Positions 21,888-33,166 of a stretch of 64,000 nucleotides of DNA are shown here, in pieces; the first letter of the stretch is position 1, and each line of letters begins with the position of its first letter. Under the pieces are notes generated by a model. The model searched no databases, was not told where the DNA came from, and was given only the letters and a program-made list of their open reading frames with translations. Both the position numbers and the translations under genes were made by a program. The stretch is from Diphasiastrum complanatum (taxonomy: Eukaryota > Streptophyta > Lycopodiopsida > Lycopodiales > Lycopodiaceae): positions 45,901,038 through 45,965,037 of the forward strand of contig CM055097.1 of assembly GCA_029204225.1 (NCBI GenBank), in the 5' to 3' direction.

Positions 21888-24605
21888 CCATCATTGTTTT
21901 TATGCTGTATCCTATTAGGGTCACACACATGGGATGGGGCATAAAAGAATAAAATTTTGCCAGATGGGCTACATGTTCTACTTCTGCAAGTGTCCAGAAA
22001 AATTGTATACTAGCTGAAGAAGCATGGTTCTTTAGCTGGTCATGTAGAGTGTTCTAGCAGGTTATTTCCTCAGATTTAAAATCACGTTCTCATGGTTTTT
22101 CTACTTAAGAGTCTTTAGTGGATGCTCTTTGAATAAACGCTCTCAAGGTAAACAAAAAGCTCATTCACATCCCACATGGTAGTTCATTTTCACTTTTTAT
22201 CTGGATAGTCTGGGAAACAATATCAAGGAAAGTCAATTGGCATTGAATTCATCAAACAAAGACTTCTTACATCCATATGGTCCTGCACTGCCAAGACTAA
22301 ATGTTACAATTAGTCTGTCACAAATCAACATTTTGAGAAAAACCTTTAGGTGCTCTTTCACACAACTATTAATGGTTCAAATTTACTCTCAGCCCTAAGA
22401 CTACTCATTTGGTAACATACCACTAAGAGCATCACGAGCTAGGTTTTCCTTAAATGACTTCACATAATCTCAATTCGTCCTCATACTTTGTTGCATGGGT
22501 TTATTTTCTGACTTGGATCGCAAAACACATAACGAGTCTCTTGCAGAGCCTAAGTTTCCCTCTCTCATAATATCGAGTACAGTTAGATTCAAAATATCAC
22601 TGGTGCATGCATATTTCTGAGCGATTAGAGTTACGTATCAACCCCATACAGAAACAATCTTTGAAAATGGTTTTTTCAAGTAGTTGTGTTTATGTTACCA
22701 AATGTGAACAAAGGTTGTGAGAAAATTAATCTTTGCTTTCAAACTTGGAACAAGAGCTCATGGCATAGATTTTATCTGTGCTTGAAATTACATATGGTAC
22801 CAAGGTCCAAGCAGGACTTGCTAGAGGCTGTAATTTGACAAATACTGACTGGCAAAAAACAATGTTGTATTATGCTAGCTCCAATATGAAGATTGCCTGC
22901 TTAAGAGTTTATAGCTTGTTATAAGCATAAGAATTTTGCAAAAAAATTTCCATTCTCACTAATATGATGACTTCTTGTACATAAAAGTATGCAAAAGAGT
23001 TGCTTAGTGCCTTCGGCATATGTTTCCAAAAGCATGTCGTGCCACAATTCATAACCTAAAGACTTATTTGTATGGTAATGCTTGTAACTCTCTTTTGGAA
23101 AGTGGTCATTTGAATACAACGTAATAAATTATCATTGAATGGATTGGGACTCAATTGGGTTGGATCAAGTGATAGCAATGTGGAGCAAACAAACATGAAT
23201 GATGAGCCATACTTAGAGAATCATAATAGGTACCTTTGTGAGAACTTCGGATATCTCAAAATGTCAATATTATAGTGGGTAAATTTAAGATATCGTCTAT
23301 GGCATTGTAAAGTGGCATGTTTCCAAGTTATTGACCTTTGCCAAAAGTGAGGTAACTATGATTCGTTATTATGGCATACAACAAGACATCATGTAAAAAG
23401 TGGTAATTATTTCTTAAAACTCTATAAGGGATTGACGAGTTTTTTCAAACAAAACATCAAAATGGCTTGACAATAATGGTTGATGCCCTTTAGATATTTT
23501 GGAAAGGAGAAAAATCGGTCTTGGAACTCACAAAACTCTTTTTATTGAACTTGACAAGTCATAAAATGTGATCCTAATAATTACCACAATGGGAAAGAAA
23601 TTGCAAAGTAATCTTTTTTATTTATGAACTAACAACCATAAGCAAAAGAAATCTATATAGCCCGATGAGCGTCTCATGCTAAATAATTTTGACAGAAGGT
23701 ACTAGATAAGTTAAATGTTGAAATAATAAGAGAAAGAAACCTTCAGAAAATGGTTTGCAAGATTGTGTCATTGAGTACACAAAAGGCCAATGATACATGA
23801 GTTTTAAAAAAAAGATATCATAAAAGGTGTGGATAGGGTGAAGTAAGATCCAACTTTTTATTAGAAACTAAATTGTAAACTTAAAACAAATTTTAAAAGC
23901 TTTTTGAAACAAGAGCTAGGTAGAGGAAAGGAAAATATATGGGTGAATTAGAAGAACCAAGTGATTAATTTTAATAAGCAAGGAATTGACTCCACAAAAG
24001 CCAAAGACATAATAAAAAATGAGCAAAAAGCGAAGACTTTTTCCAATTTCACAATCAATTAAGGGAATGGGCTGGCAGAAACATTGGAAAAAAAAACCCT
24101 ATTGAGCTTGACTCTAGTTTGACTTTGTGAAATGACATGAAAGGGTTGGAATAAGTGAGAGCTCCAGCGCAAGTTGAAATATCACTAGTTTTAACATTAT
24201 TGTATCTATTCCATGAGGTAGAGGTGGGACTTTGCCCCTGCTTTTAGACTTAAGGCGCATTTCAATGTGCCGATCTAGGTGGATGACATTGTTAGATGGG
24301 AAGTTTGATTGGGGTTGCACATTTGTTAAAAGATAATGTAGGTGTTCTAAGATGAGCTCAACAAATTTTTTTTTTTTTCGTGTGGAACAAAAGGGTTAAA
24401 ACTCATTTGATTTTGATTTTTAGTACCAATACAAACCATGAAAGCTTTGATCATAACTGAAAGAATACAGTCTATTTGCTTTTAAAATGCACTTGATCGT
24501 TGGGTTGTCAAGACATGATGTACATCTAGACATGAAATGATAGGAATGAGGGGAGAAGTGTAGCCATGTCTTTTGAAATCCAACCTATATTTGTATATTT
24601 AATAT
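21433..24605. other. 3' flank of RRP6L3 and intergenic DNA
   Basis: No coding signal is visible. AATAAA hexamers occur on the plus strand at 21,948-21,953 and near 22,132, the nearest candidates for RRP6L3 polyadenylation, but over 500 nt past the stop. The stretch holds the CT microsatellite, a T-run near 24,366, and AT-rich DNA. The small minus ORFs at 22,919 and 24,114 are unrecognised. Confidence 0.5.
21839..21885. repeat. (CT)n microsatellite
   Basis: An uninterrupted CT run of 47 bases (about 23 repeats). Confidence 0.98.
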
Positions 24606-25414
24606 TGTTGGAAGTATTTCTAGTTCATGCGGTGGCTAGATCTACTTACGGGTGTAGTATAGGGATGTAGAGATTCGTCCACTTTCTAAGTTTCTACCAC
24701 AGGTTTCAACGGAAATACGGAAATAATCAACAAAGATGAGAGCACTAAGGCTTACCCAACTAGTGCCTGAAACGGAAATAAAACTAATTAGAAACAACAA
24801 TAATAATTCTTGCTAAGCCAAACCCAACTAGCAAGAATGCTAAACTAAGACCTAAATTAACATCGAGAGGGTTTGAAAGATAAATTGCGGCTAACTAAAT
24901 AAACCAATAGAGACATGCCACAATAATCCAATGAAAGGAAGCAAGAGGAGGCTCGAGCACCTTCCCTCCAGCTATGCACCTTCCATTGGGAACACAAAGA
25001 AATAGAATGATAATCTCAATAGAGAGCAATTTAGCATAATCTCAGAGTGTTGTTTACAAGGCAAATACCTCTCCTTTTATGGCAAGGAGGGTCTTCCATA
25101 AGTATCTATTAACTTATGGGACTAATCTGTTTCTAGCCTTTCTAGAACTTCTAACTTAGGATTTAGAAATTCAAAGTTTCTTAACTTAGGAAAACTTAAG
25201 ATAAAATATTTCTAATCATAAGTTTCCTAAGTCTAAGTTCTAAATCTAAGTTTAAGCTATTTTATTATTATTTAAGCTTCTACTCGTGGGCTTACAAAAC
25301 ACATGCCATGGTTGAAGTTTATTGACAGATGCTCATACGTGGACTTACAAAACACACGCCATAGAGTTTTAATTATTTCTTTTTATTTTCTCTGTATTAG
25401 CACAGTTGCTAACA
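24606..25414 (-). repeat. LTR (809 bp), 3' LTR of a minus-strand element
   Basis: On the plus strand it starts TGTTGGAAG and ends GTTGCTAACA, giving an imperfect terminal inverted repeat. Just to its right the minus strand carries a purine tract, as expected next to a 3' LTR. A partial second copy lies at 28,336-28,721 in the same orientation. Confidence 0.75.
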
Positions 25415-25431
25415 TTATCCCCCTCCTTATT
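25415..25431 (-). other. Polypurine tract
   Basis: The minus strand reads AATAAGGAGGGGGATAA directly before the LTR. The same tract recurs beside the second LTR copy at 28,722. Confidence 0.75.
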
Positions 25432-28335
25432 GAATTGGTGGTCCCACACCAATCGAAGCCTTTTCGTCCTAGATCCTTTGTGCTTCTTGGAGGCGAGACT
25501 GCTGCTGGCGGGAGTGGTAGATTGTAGTGCCGATGCCCTCCATCATTCGCCACTGTAATTTGTTCAGGAAGGGCATGGGTTTGTAATAATGGAGCATATC
25601 ATGTAGAAAGTTATGGGTTTTCCATAGCTCCACCATATCAACGTGTAGGGCGGAAGTGAGTGCAACACGATAATAGAGCCTTGTTACGTTGATATGGTCG
25701 TCTTGCGTTCGCAGGGGTTTATTGATATCAAGGGTGATTGGGGGTAGCCCTCGATCCCAAAAACCTTTGAGTTCTGCCAGAAATGCCACCAGGCCGCAAT
25801 TATCCGCAAAATATTTGACATCACGATCAGGATTGCCATGGTGCTTCTGGTAGAATACTCGGCAGTTGGTGACCATGTCTTCGGCTAAGTTGCCGGTATC
25901 GATGCCTGTGAGCTTGGGTCAAAATATTCTATTCTTGACCTTGGTGGCAGGAAACGGTTCTCGTCTCGCTACTGGATAGTAATAAGGATTTGTGTGCATG
26001 TAAGAAGGAGCTTCGATATACCGTGCCATTGAGGTCTTATTTTGCAGGAAGAGCTGATGACGCCAGAGAGGTTGTGGATCCAGGAGTTTGACTTCTTCTT
26101 TATGTGTTCGACTCTTGGTCCAAATCTGGCAGTATGTAGCCACCTCGTTGGATATTTCTTGGCAAACTCCTGAGAGGCGCGCAACTCTTTGTTCGGTTCT
26201 ATGGGCGTGATTCTGTGCCGAATGGTTGGTGCTTTGGAGTCAATCTCATGTTGAATTTGGGGATCGGGTTCAGGAGAGAGAGGAGCCGAGAAGCGGTGGA
26301 AGGAAAAAGATAATGTTGGGAGCTGGTACCCCCAGAGCCTGACGGATTGGTTGGTGCTTGAGCTCCTTGCCCCAGGGCTTGGCCTTGAAAAGAGGAGCCT
26401 TGAGTTGCACGAGGAGGCTGCTAAAATCCTGCGCCATCTCCAACCATCTGGTCCATCAAAGTGGTGCCCCGAATCATGGAATTGGGCGTGCTCTGCATGA
26501 ACCGACGGTGTCGACTGGACAACGACCTTTAAGCGTTCTTCCAGGGTGGCTATGCGCTGGTTCAGGGCCTCGACAGAAGCAAGGTATGATTGTTGTAATT
26601 TTGAGTGCTGCTCCATCGTGGCTTTCAACTTTTGGGCCAGCGTTTGATAGACCACCACTGGAATGGCAGTTCTCTCAGGAATAGCTGGTGGTGCAAAGTC
26701 GTTGAAGTCCACCAATTCCAACTGTTCCTTCATAGCGGAACGTGCGGCTTGTGCATCTGCTACAACCTCATCCCTTTTGGCTTTGAGGTTATCAATGGTA
26801 TGCTACATGTTGGATACTTCAGTTGGAGCTGATTATGGAGGTGGAGTGGCATCTGTTGCTGTTGTTGATTATAATTTGTGAGGTTTTGGATCTGCAGCTG
26901 TTGTTGTTTGTTTTTCTCCTCCAGCCTTGCTTTTTCTTTTTGAAGGTCCGCCATAGCACCATCGTCGAATTGTCGCATAGTATATTGCCCAATAGATTGT
27001 ATTGGAGCTCATTCACCAACCATACCGCTTTTGGGCTGCAAGGGGTAACTGCTCCCAAGGACCAATGTCAGGGAGGGTGCGCATGTAGTTAGGATACGAC
27101 ATTGGGTTAAAGGGTAGAAAATCAGGAGCAGGGTTAGATGGAGATGTATGAAAGGCAGGTGGAGGTGATTGAGGATTGATGGGTGAAAGAGGTGGGGAGA
27201 TACTGCGTGGCGGAGATGCGTGTATTGGGTTAGTGGTGACGATGGTTGATGGAAGTGCGGTTAGTAATTGTAATGCAAAATCATCTATGTTGATTGTGGA
27301 GTCAAGTAGGGTGGAGATTTGTACAGGTGAGGGCTTTTGTGGAATTGTGGAAGTGAAGCCTGTATTGAGAGTTAGTGATGGTTTGGAGGTGGTAGTAAAT
27401 GGTGGAGGTGGTAGTGGGAGTGTGAGAGCAAGTGAGAGAGAGGAGGTTGCCTGTGTGGACGGAACCACACCCATAGGATCAGAGCCCAAAGTGCCTGCCG
27501 CCACTGAGCTGCCTGCTACTGCCGCTACTGCTTGCTTGCATTGCTGGGCCTGGTGAAGTAAGGTTGCCTACTGCTCTAGGACCTCCTTTGGGACCTGAGA
27601 GAGTTTAAGGCTCCTTCTGGATTCAGCATATTCCGTCCCGATGTCGCTGGATAGAATGTCGTGAGGGACATCGACTTTTGTGCTGATCACCTTTCCTTTC
27701 TGCTTCTTAGTAGGTGGGGTTGATGAGACTGGTTCTGCTGTCTGTTGGGGGGTGGCTCGCTTTTTTGTGCTTGGATAGAGATCATCCAGCTCCTTGATGG
27801 CAGTAGCCGCCCTAGACCCCAACTATTTGGTGACCAACATGTGGAGGAGATATTCACATTTGGTAGTTGGTTTTCTGGCTTTCAAAGCTCCGCACAGCTT
27901 CTCTGCTACCTTCTCAGCCCACTTGTAATTTGAGTGGGATCATCCATGGTGAGGGTCAAAGAGAAGAGGTCGCTTGGTGGTATGCGATCCATCTTGGCGG
28001 TATGCACTTCGACCATGGTGACGAGGAGTTATGAGGCGGCCCGTAGATGGAGATCCATTATGAGGCATATGACGATCCCGTCGTTGGTTTGGGCAATGGT
28101 TTTGCCGTCCTCTGTCAAAAACTTGGTAAAGTTTCTGGCATCATAGCTGGTGTCCTTGCCATGGATTGACTCTCCGAGATTAGGGAAGCCAATGCTCTGG
28201 AGATCCTTAGGAGAGACGTTGATGATGGTATAGCTGCCACTTTTAGATGTAAGCCTGAAAATCTGGAATTCATCCGAATAGGTGGAGTAGGCCGCTCGGA
28301 TGAGGCTCTCGCTTTGCTGGTCCCGAAAAAGAGTC
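25432..28335 (-). pseudogene. Coding region of an LTR element without visible pol
   Basis: The minus strand carries a chain of ORFs in changing frames: about 28,335-27,900 (opening region with SIHGKDTSYDARNFTKFL), 27,822-27,568, 27,504-27,013 (Ser/Thr/Pro-rich), 27,058-26,760 (Gln-rich, coiled coil with LQKEKARLEEKNKQQQLQ), 26,733-25,969 (second coiled coil, LKATMEQHSKLQQSYLASVE) and 25,876-25,469 (C-terminal, MVELWKTHNFLHDMLHYYKP). I do not recognise any of these domains. No zinc knuckle, protease, RT or integrase motif is seen. Together they look like one broken 800-900-residue protein, perhaps a gag-like product of a non-autonomous element. At 25,915 one frame ends and the next begins, so frameshifts or introns are both possible. 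Confidence 0.5.
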
Positions 28336-29005
28336 AGATCAATTTAATCTCAAAAGTGTTATTTACAATGCATATACCTCTCCTTTTATGGCAAGGAGGG
28401 TCTTTCATAAGTGTCTACTAACTTATGGAACTAATCTGTTCCTAGCCTTTCTAGAACTTCTAACTTAGGATTTAGAACTTCAATTTTCTTAACTTAGGAC
28501 AACTTAAGATAAAATATTTCTAATCTGAAGTTTCCTAAGTTCAAGTTCTAAATCTAAGTTTAAGCTATTTTATTATTATTTAAGCTTCTACTCATGGACT
28601 TACAAAACACATGCCATGGCTTGAAGTTTATTGACAGATACTCATACATGGTCTTACAAAACACATGCTACGGAGTTTTATTTTTTATTTTTATTTTCTC
28701 TGTGTTACACAGTTGCTAACATTATCCCCCTCCTTATTGGATTGGTGGTCCCACACCAATCGACGCGTTTTCGTCTTGGATTTATTGTGCTTCTTGGAGG
28801 CGAGACTGTTGCTGTCGGGAGTGGTAGATGGTCGTCCCGATGCCCTCCATCATTTGCCACCGTAATTTGTTCAGGAAGGGCATGGGTTTGTAATAATGGA
28901 GCATACCCTGGAGAAAGTTATGGGTTTTCCATAGCTCCACCATATCAACGTGCAGGACGGAAGTAAGTGCAGTGCGATAATAGAGCCTTGCGTGCGCAAG
29001 GGTTA
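28336..29005 (-). mobile_element. Second, partial copy of the same LTR element
   Basis: 28,336-28,721 repeats the inner part of the LTR at about 25,020-25,414. The purine tract and the C-terminal coding end follow (28,782-29,000, about 70 residues almost identical to 25,469-25,690). Homology ends at about 29,005 where a different repeat begins. Both copies face the same way. Confidence 0.85.
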
Positions 29006-30430
29006 GAACCAACCAACGTCAAGTGGCATTTTAGAGGAACGCATCACAGGTATGATCGGCAGTGGAATTGTTGAGTTAGATGATAGCTGTATTGACACAC
29101 ACATCTGTAGCTTGGAAATTTCTCATTCCGAGGAAAATATGGGCTAGCTTGGAGGTATACACATATTGGCGGTCACAAGTGATGGAAGAGCAAGGTGGTG
29201 CCAGTTGGAAGCCATTGGGCAAGATAGAGGACTTGCATTGGACGAGCTGTGTGTGGGACACGTAGAGGATGAAGAACGGGTCAGTAATCACACTTTGGAT
29301 GCTCTTGGAGAGTGGTGAGTGTGATGATTTTGCGGTTTTGTAGTCGGTAAGTCAATTTTGATCAAGTCATTGTAGCTGTGGAGCAGTGTATCAGGTTTGT
29401 CATCGAAGAGATACACTTCAACTACCTATTCGGGGTAAGTCAAGTCAATTTGCCATATCAGTATTGCATCAAGGATCAGATTCCAGTGATGACAGGGTGA
29501 AGATCATTTGGTTTGGGCCATGGAAGATCTCATAGGTTCACTTGGAGGAATATTGGCATGCACAGCTATGTGAGGGACTTGATGGTGGCTTTGGACTTTA
29601 CATCTCAGTGTATTCTCATGGAGTGGTTTGGAACCATTCACAGAAATAGCTTGGAGCTAGCTTGAGAGAATACAGGTGGGCACTATAGGGTAGATGCTCA
29701 GATATTTGTGATCAGGGATGGCATTGGAATACCTGATAGGGATGGACTGCAGAATGACATGGGATGATCATCAAGGGGCAACTATTTCATACTGGACTTG
29801 AGTCATTGGCATGAACATGACTTATAGGTGGGATTCATGATGGAGCATTACAGTAGGGGGCCAGTTTTGGACATTGGCATCGATGGGGAGACATCTACCA
29901 TCATGAGCGTGGATAAGTTATCTATAGCTTTCATGCAGTTGGTTGTATTTGCAGGAGTCTAGGCTTGGCACATGTGTTGGAATTTCCATGGTGCAGATTC
30001 TCAGGTGGTGAAATCATGGGAAAGCCTAGAGGGAGTCACTCAGAGCCATATACCTCAGTACGATTAGGGAGACAACAGTCTCGGGATCCTATGAGTGGCT
30101 ACTCAGGGATATGCTTGCATGGGCATGGTGTCAGGTGGCACATAGCCAAGGAGAGCGAGCATATGCTAGGAGCCAGGTGGAGCATTTGATGCTTTGGAGT
30201 TCGACTTGTCTAGTAGGATGGTGACCAGGATCGGAGACATCAGGTGAGCATAGTATGTGGATGATGAGTCCATTGGGGTGGCACTCAAGGAGATGCTACA
30301 ATTGCTCAGGTATGATATGTCATTTGATGTATGGATGATGATCTTCAACTGGTGCATCATGTGGTGACCTAGAGACTGGTCAAGCCTACTTGGAGGTAGG
30401 TGGCATGGAGTGTACCTGGAGTGGTACATA
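28998..30430 (+). repeat. Dispersed 1.4-kb repeat, copy 1
   Basis: This stretch matches the reverse complement of 45,570-47,045 along its length. An example is the block with TGGAAGCCATTGGGCAAGAT near 29,207 and its complement near 46,815. Both copies are full of stops in every frame, and no protein family could be recognised. Copy 1 is truncated on the left by the LTR element and continues rightward toward a probable LTR at 31,808. Confidence 0.8.
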
Positions 30431-31807
30431 TCCTGAGGGCATGGAGTGCATTACGAGGTGATATGGATTCAGCATGCCCATGGTTGTGACAACGATGAAG
30501 ATGGTTGTTCAGGTAGTGACAATTGATACTTTGGCGAGTGATCAGGTGAGCTGCATGGTTATATGCATAGTTATCTCCAGGTTGGCGTCACATGTTATTT
30601 CTATCCTTCATCTTTTGGTAAGCAGGATGCAGCTTTTGGTTAGATCTACTTGGAGTCTAGTTGCACTATAGGTGGACAGATTCTTGGGGAGCTATCAACG
30701 AGTAGTAGATACTTGATAATCAGATGGTATAGGGTATAGGGTATAGGGTTCTGGAGCTATCCTACTTGATATGCTATGGATCGTGGTGAGTTGTTCATCA
30801 TGATAGTGGATCTAGTTTTCATTTGCTTTGGTTTGGATTGACATGGTGGATGTGTTGGTGAGATAGGCTCCTTGGTGGGAGGCCTATATACCGGTCAAAT
30901 CAAAGTTGGCAATGTCAAGCATGGGAAGTTGAGACTACATGGGATGTAGGACAAGCTAATCACCATCAGTATCTCTGGGAGATAGGTGAACTACTCAGGT
31001 ATAGCCTATGGTGAGGTTTGTGTACATTCATTCAGCTTTCAGGAATTATAGGACAGTTGGATATGCTTGGACGTGAGGGCATCTTGTTATAGGTGTGGGC
31101 CATGGTTGGAGACCTGATTTGGTGACCAATGGTGTAGAAGCGGACCTACAGGTGACACAGGTGTTGGTACGACAGGATACCACTTATGGGCATGCCTTGG
31201 TCATGTATTTGACGCTTTATCATTCGTGTTGGTTTGCATGAGTGTGTGTGGGCTTGCATGTTACCTTGTCACGGGAGTGTAGATCTGAGTCAGAGTTGTA
31301 TGTGGTTGTGCATTTGCTACGTTAGAATCAAAGTAATCATTTGATGCTTTTTGACTTGTCATTATGTCTACTAGTTTATCCGGTGAGGGTATAGTCTTAT
31401 GGTCGCAGTAAGATTTCCTCAGGTTGAGCCTCAGTCGCTCATTTATGTCAGCTTTACAGGTTTATGCTTGTAAGTGCCTGATAGGATGTCAGCCTAGCTA
31501 GATGGCGGATGTAAGTCTCATGGTGGCAGTGAGATTTCTTCAGTTTGAGCCATGTTGCTCATGTGGTCCACTTGTGTTTCAAGTTGGATGGGGATAAGTC
31601 AGTTGGTCGAGAGTGTGATAGACTCTCTGTATGAGCATTGTGTGTACATGTTACTTTGTGAGTCAAATCTGATGGTTTGTTGGTGTGCTTGAGTGTGAGT
31701 CAAGTACAGGGTAGCTGTGATATGCATAACAACTTTTGGACACTCCAGACGCTGCTGCAATATATTGTTTTTTTACTCCTATCACATTTGAGCTTAAGGG
31801 AGAGAGT
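30431..31807 (+). other. Probable internal part of a decayed retroelement
   Basis: No open frame of note. The DNA continues the style of the preceding repeat and includes a doubled block, CTTATGGTCGCAGTAAGATTT (31,391) and CTCATGGTGGCAGTGAGATTT (31,511), about 120 bp apart. It ends at a purine-rich TTAAGGGAGAGAG, which looks like a polypurine tract. Confidence 0.4.
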
Positions 31808-32200
31808 TAGAAATCAGTTCTAATCTGATTCATTAGTATAAGCTCTAAATGTGATGATGTAATTAGTGTATAGTTTATTTGGTTTATTGTATATGGTTGT
31901 GATCGGGATGTGACCCGTTAGGATATATTGATCGGGCACTGATCCCATAGCCGATTACTTGGGTTAGTCGAGTAACCACACATAGGAGAAATTAGCCTGT
32001 ACAGAGTTATATACATTACTTGCTATACTCAAGAGCATGTCCTGAGTTTGTCGGTCGAATTTGGCCATGTTGGGCCCCGACCTTAGATAGGTGGTAGGCC
32101 AATTTTAGGACACCTGCCTTTTCATGTAGTTTGTGAATACTCTATATGTACAGTGTGTCTTTGTAATCTAATAACTTTTGCTATGCCATCTTTGAGAGCT
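31808..32200 (+). repeat. Probable LTR of a decayed retroelement
   Basis: It follows the candidate polypurine tract. It has the AT-rich, palindrome-prone composition of an LTR, and CTATATGTACAGTGTG at about 32,144 could be a promoter or R-region signal. The second LTR was not found, so the right border is a guess. Confidence 0.35.
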
Positions 32201-33166
32201 TGTGAGGAGTGGCTATGGTGATTGTGTGATGTGATCATTAAGCCTTTTGTCAATCAATTCATATTATTTATTTAACTCTCCTTTAGGGACTTTTTATCAT
32301 TACTCCTAAATTAAAATATTTTAATAATGTTAAATGCAAAGAAGAACTAATAAAAACCATTTTTATTTCAAGGCAACTTCGTGTATCGCTTGTCTTTGAA
32401 ATATGATGAGCATGGAAAGACTTTCAAGTGTATGCTAGTATCAATAAGAAGTGAGAAAAGCCGAAAATGTGAGCTAGAGAGCGAGATCTGAGAAAGCAAT
32501 GGGACAAAGGTGCGTTATGCCATGTAGTGGGCCCTTAAATACTAAATGAGAGGTGGGTGGGTGCTGTCCTTAACACTAGTTGTTTTCAGCACATTTCATA
32601 CGCATAAAACTCTTGGTCACTTGACAAGACATAACATGCAATCAAATGATTGAAATTCAATATATTAGAATTTAGAGTCAATTACTATGCTTTCTTGCAA
32701 GCCCCCTTTTCGATTAAATCCCAATTTGGGATTGCTCCACTCCTTAATGACATCTGTCCATGCTTGCATTATGTATTGTCCCAGATGAGGTGTGAGGACC
32801 CTCTTGAGAAAGTCAATCAATCATATCTTCTATCCTAAACTAAAAAATATAATAATTTTGAGTCTCAAAAATGCTCTCAAGTGGCTTGTATGAAATAAGA
32901 AATAAACCACTTGGAAGTTGGCAATTATCGGCCTATTGACTCATGAAGGGCTTGTGAGAATTATTCATGTTCAGGGTGCTCTCTCATTTATTTACTCTAC
33001 TCTCACTCATCCCAATCCACAAACAAGTTCAATCTCATACTTTGTCACAAAACAAGATGTTTCCAATCAATTGTGCACTAAAAGGAAATGGAGAGGTTCA
33101 AACTAGCCTTACATACCTATATAACCAAGCAATAGAGAATATCCTTGTTCTCAAGCGAGGTACTGA
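32201..33166. other. Non-coding, nothing recognised
   Basis: AT-rich DNA with only short random ORFs (32,650-32,838 and 32,918-33,170, plus). Confidence 0.5.
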
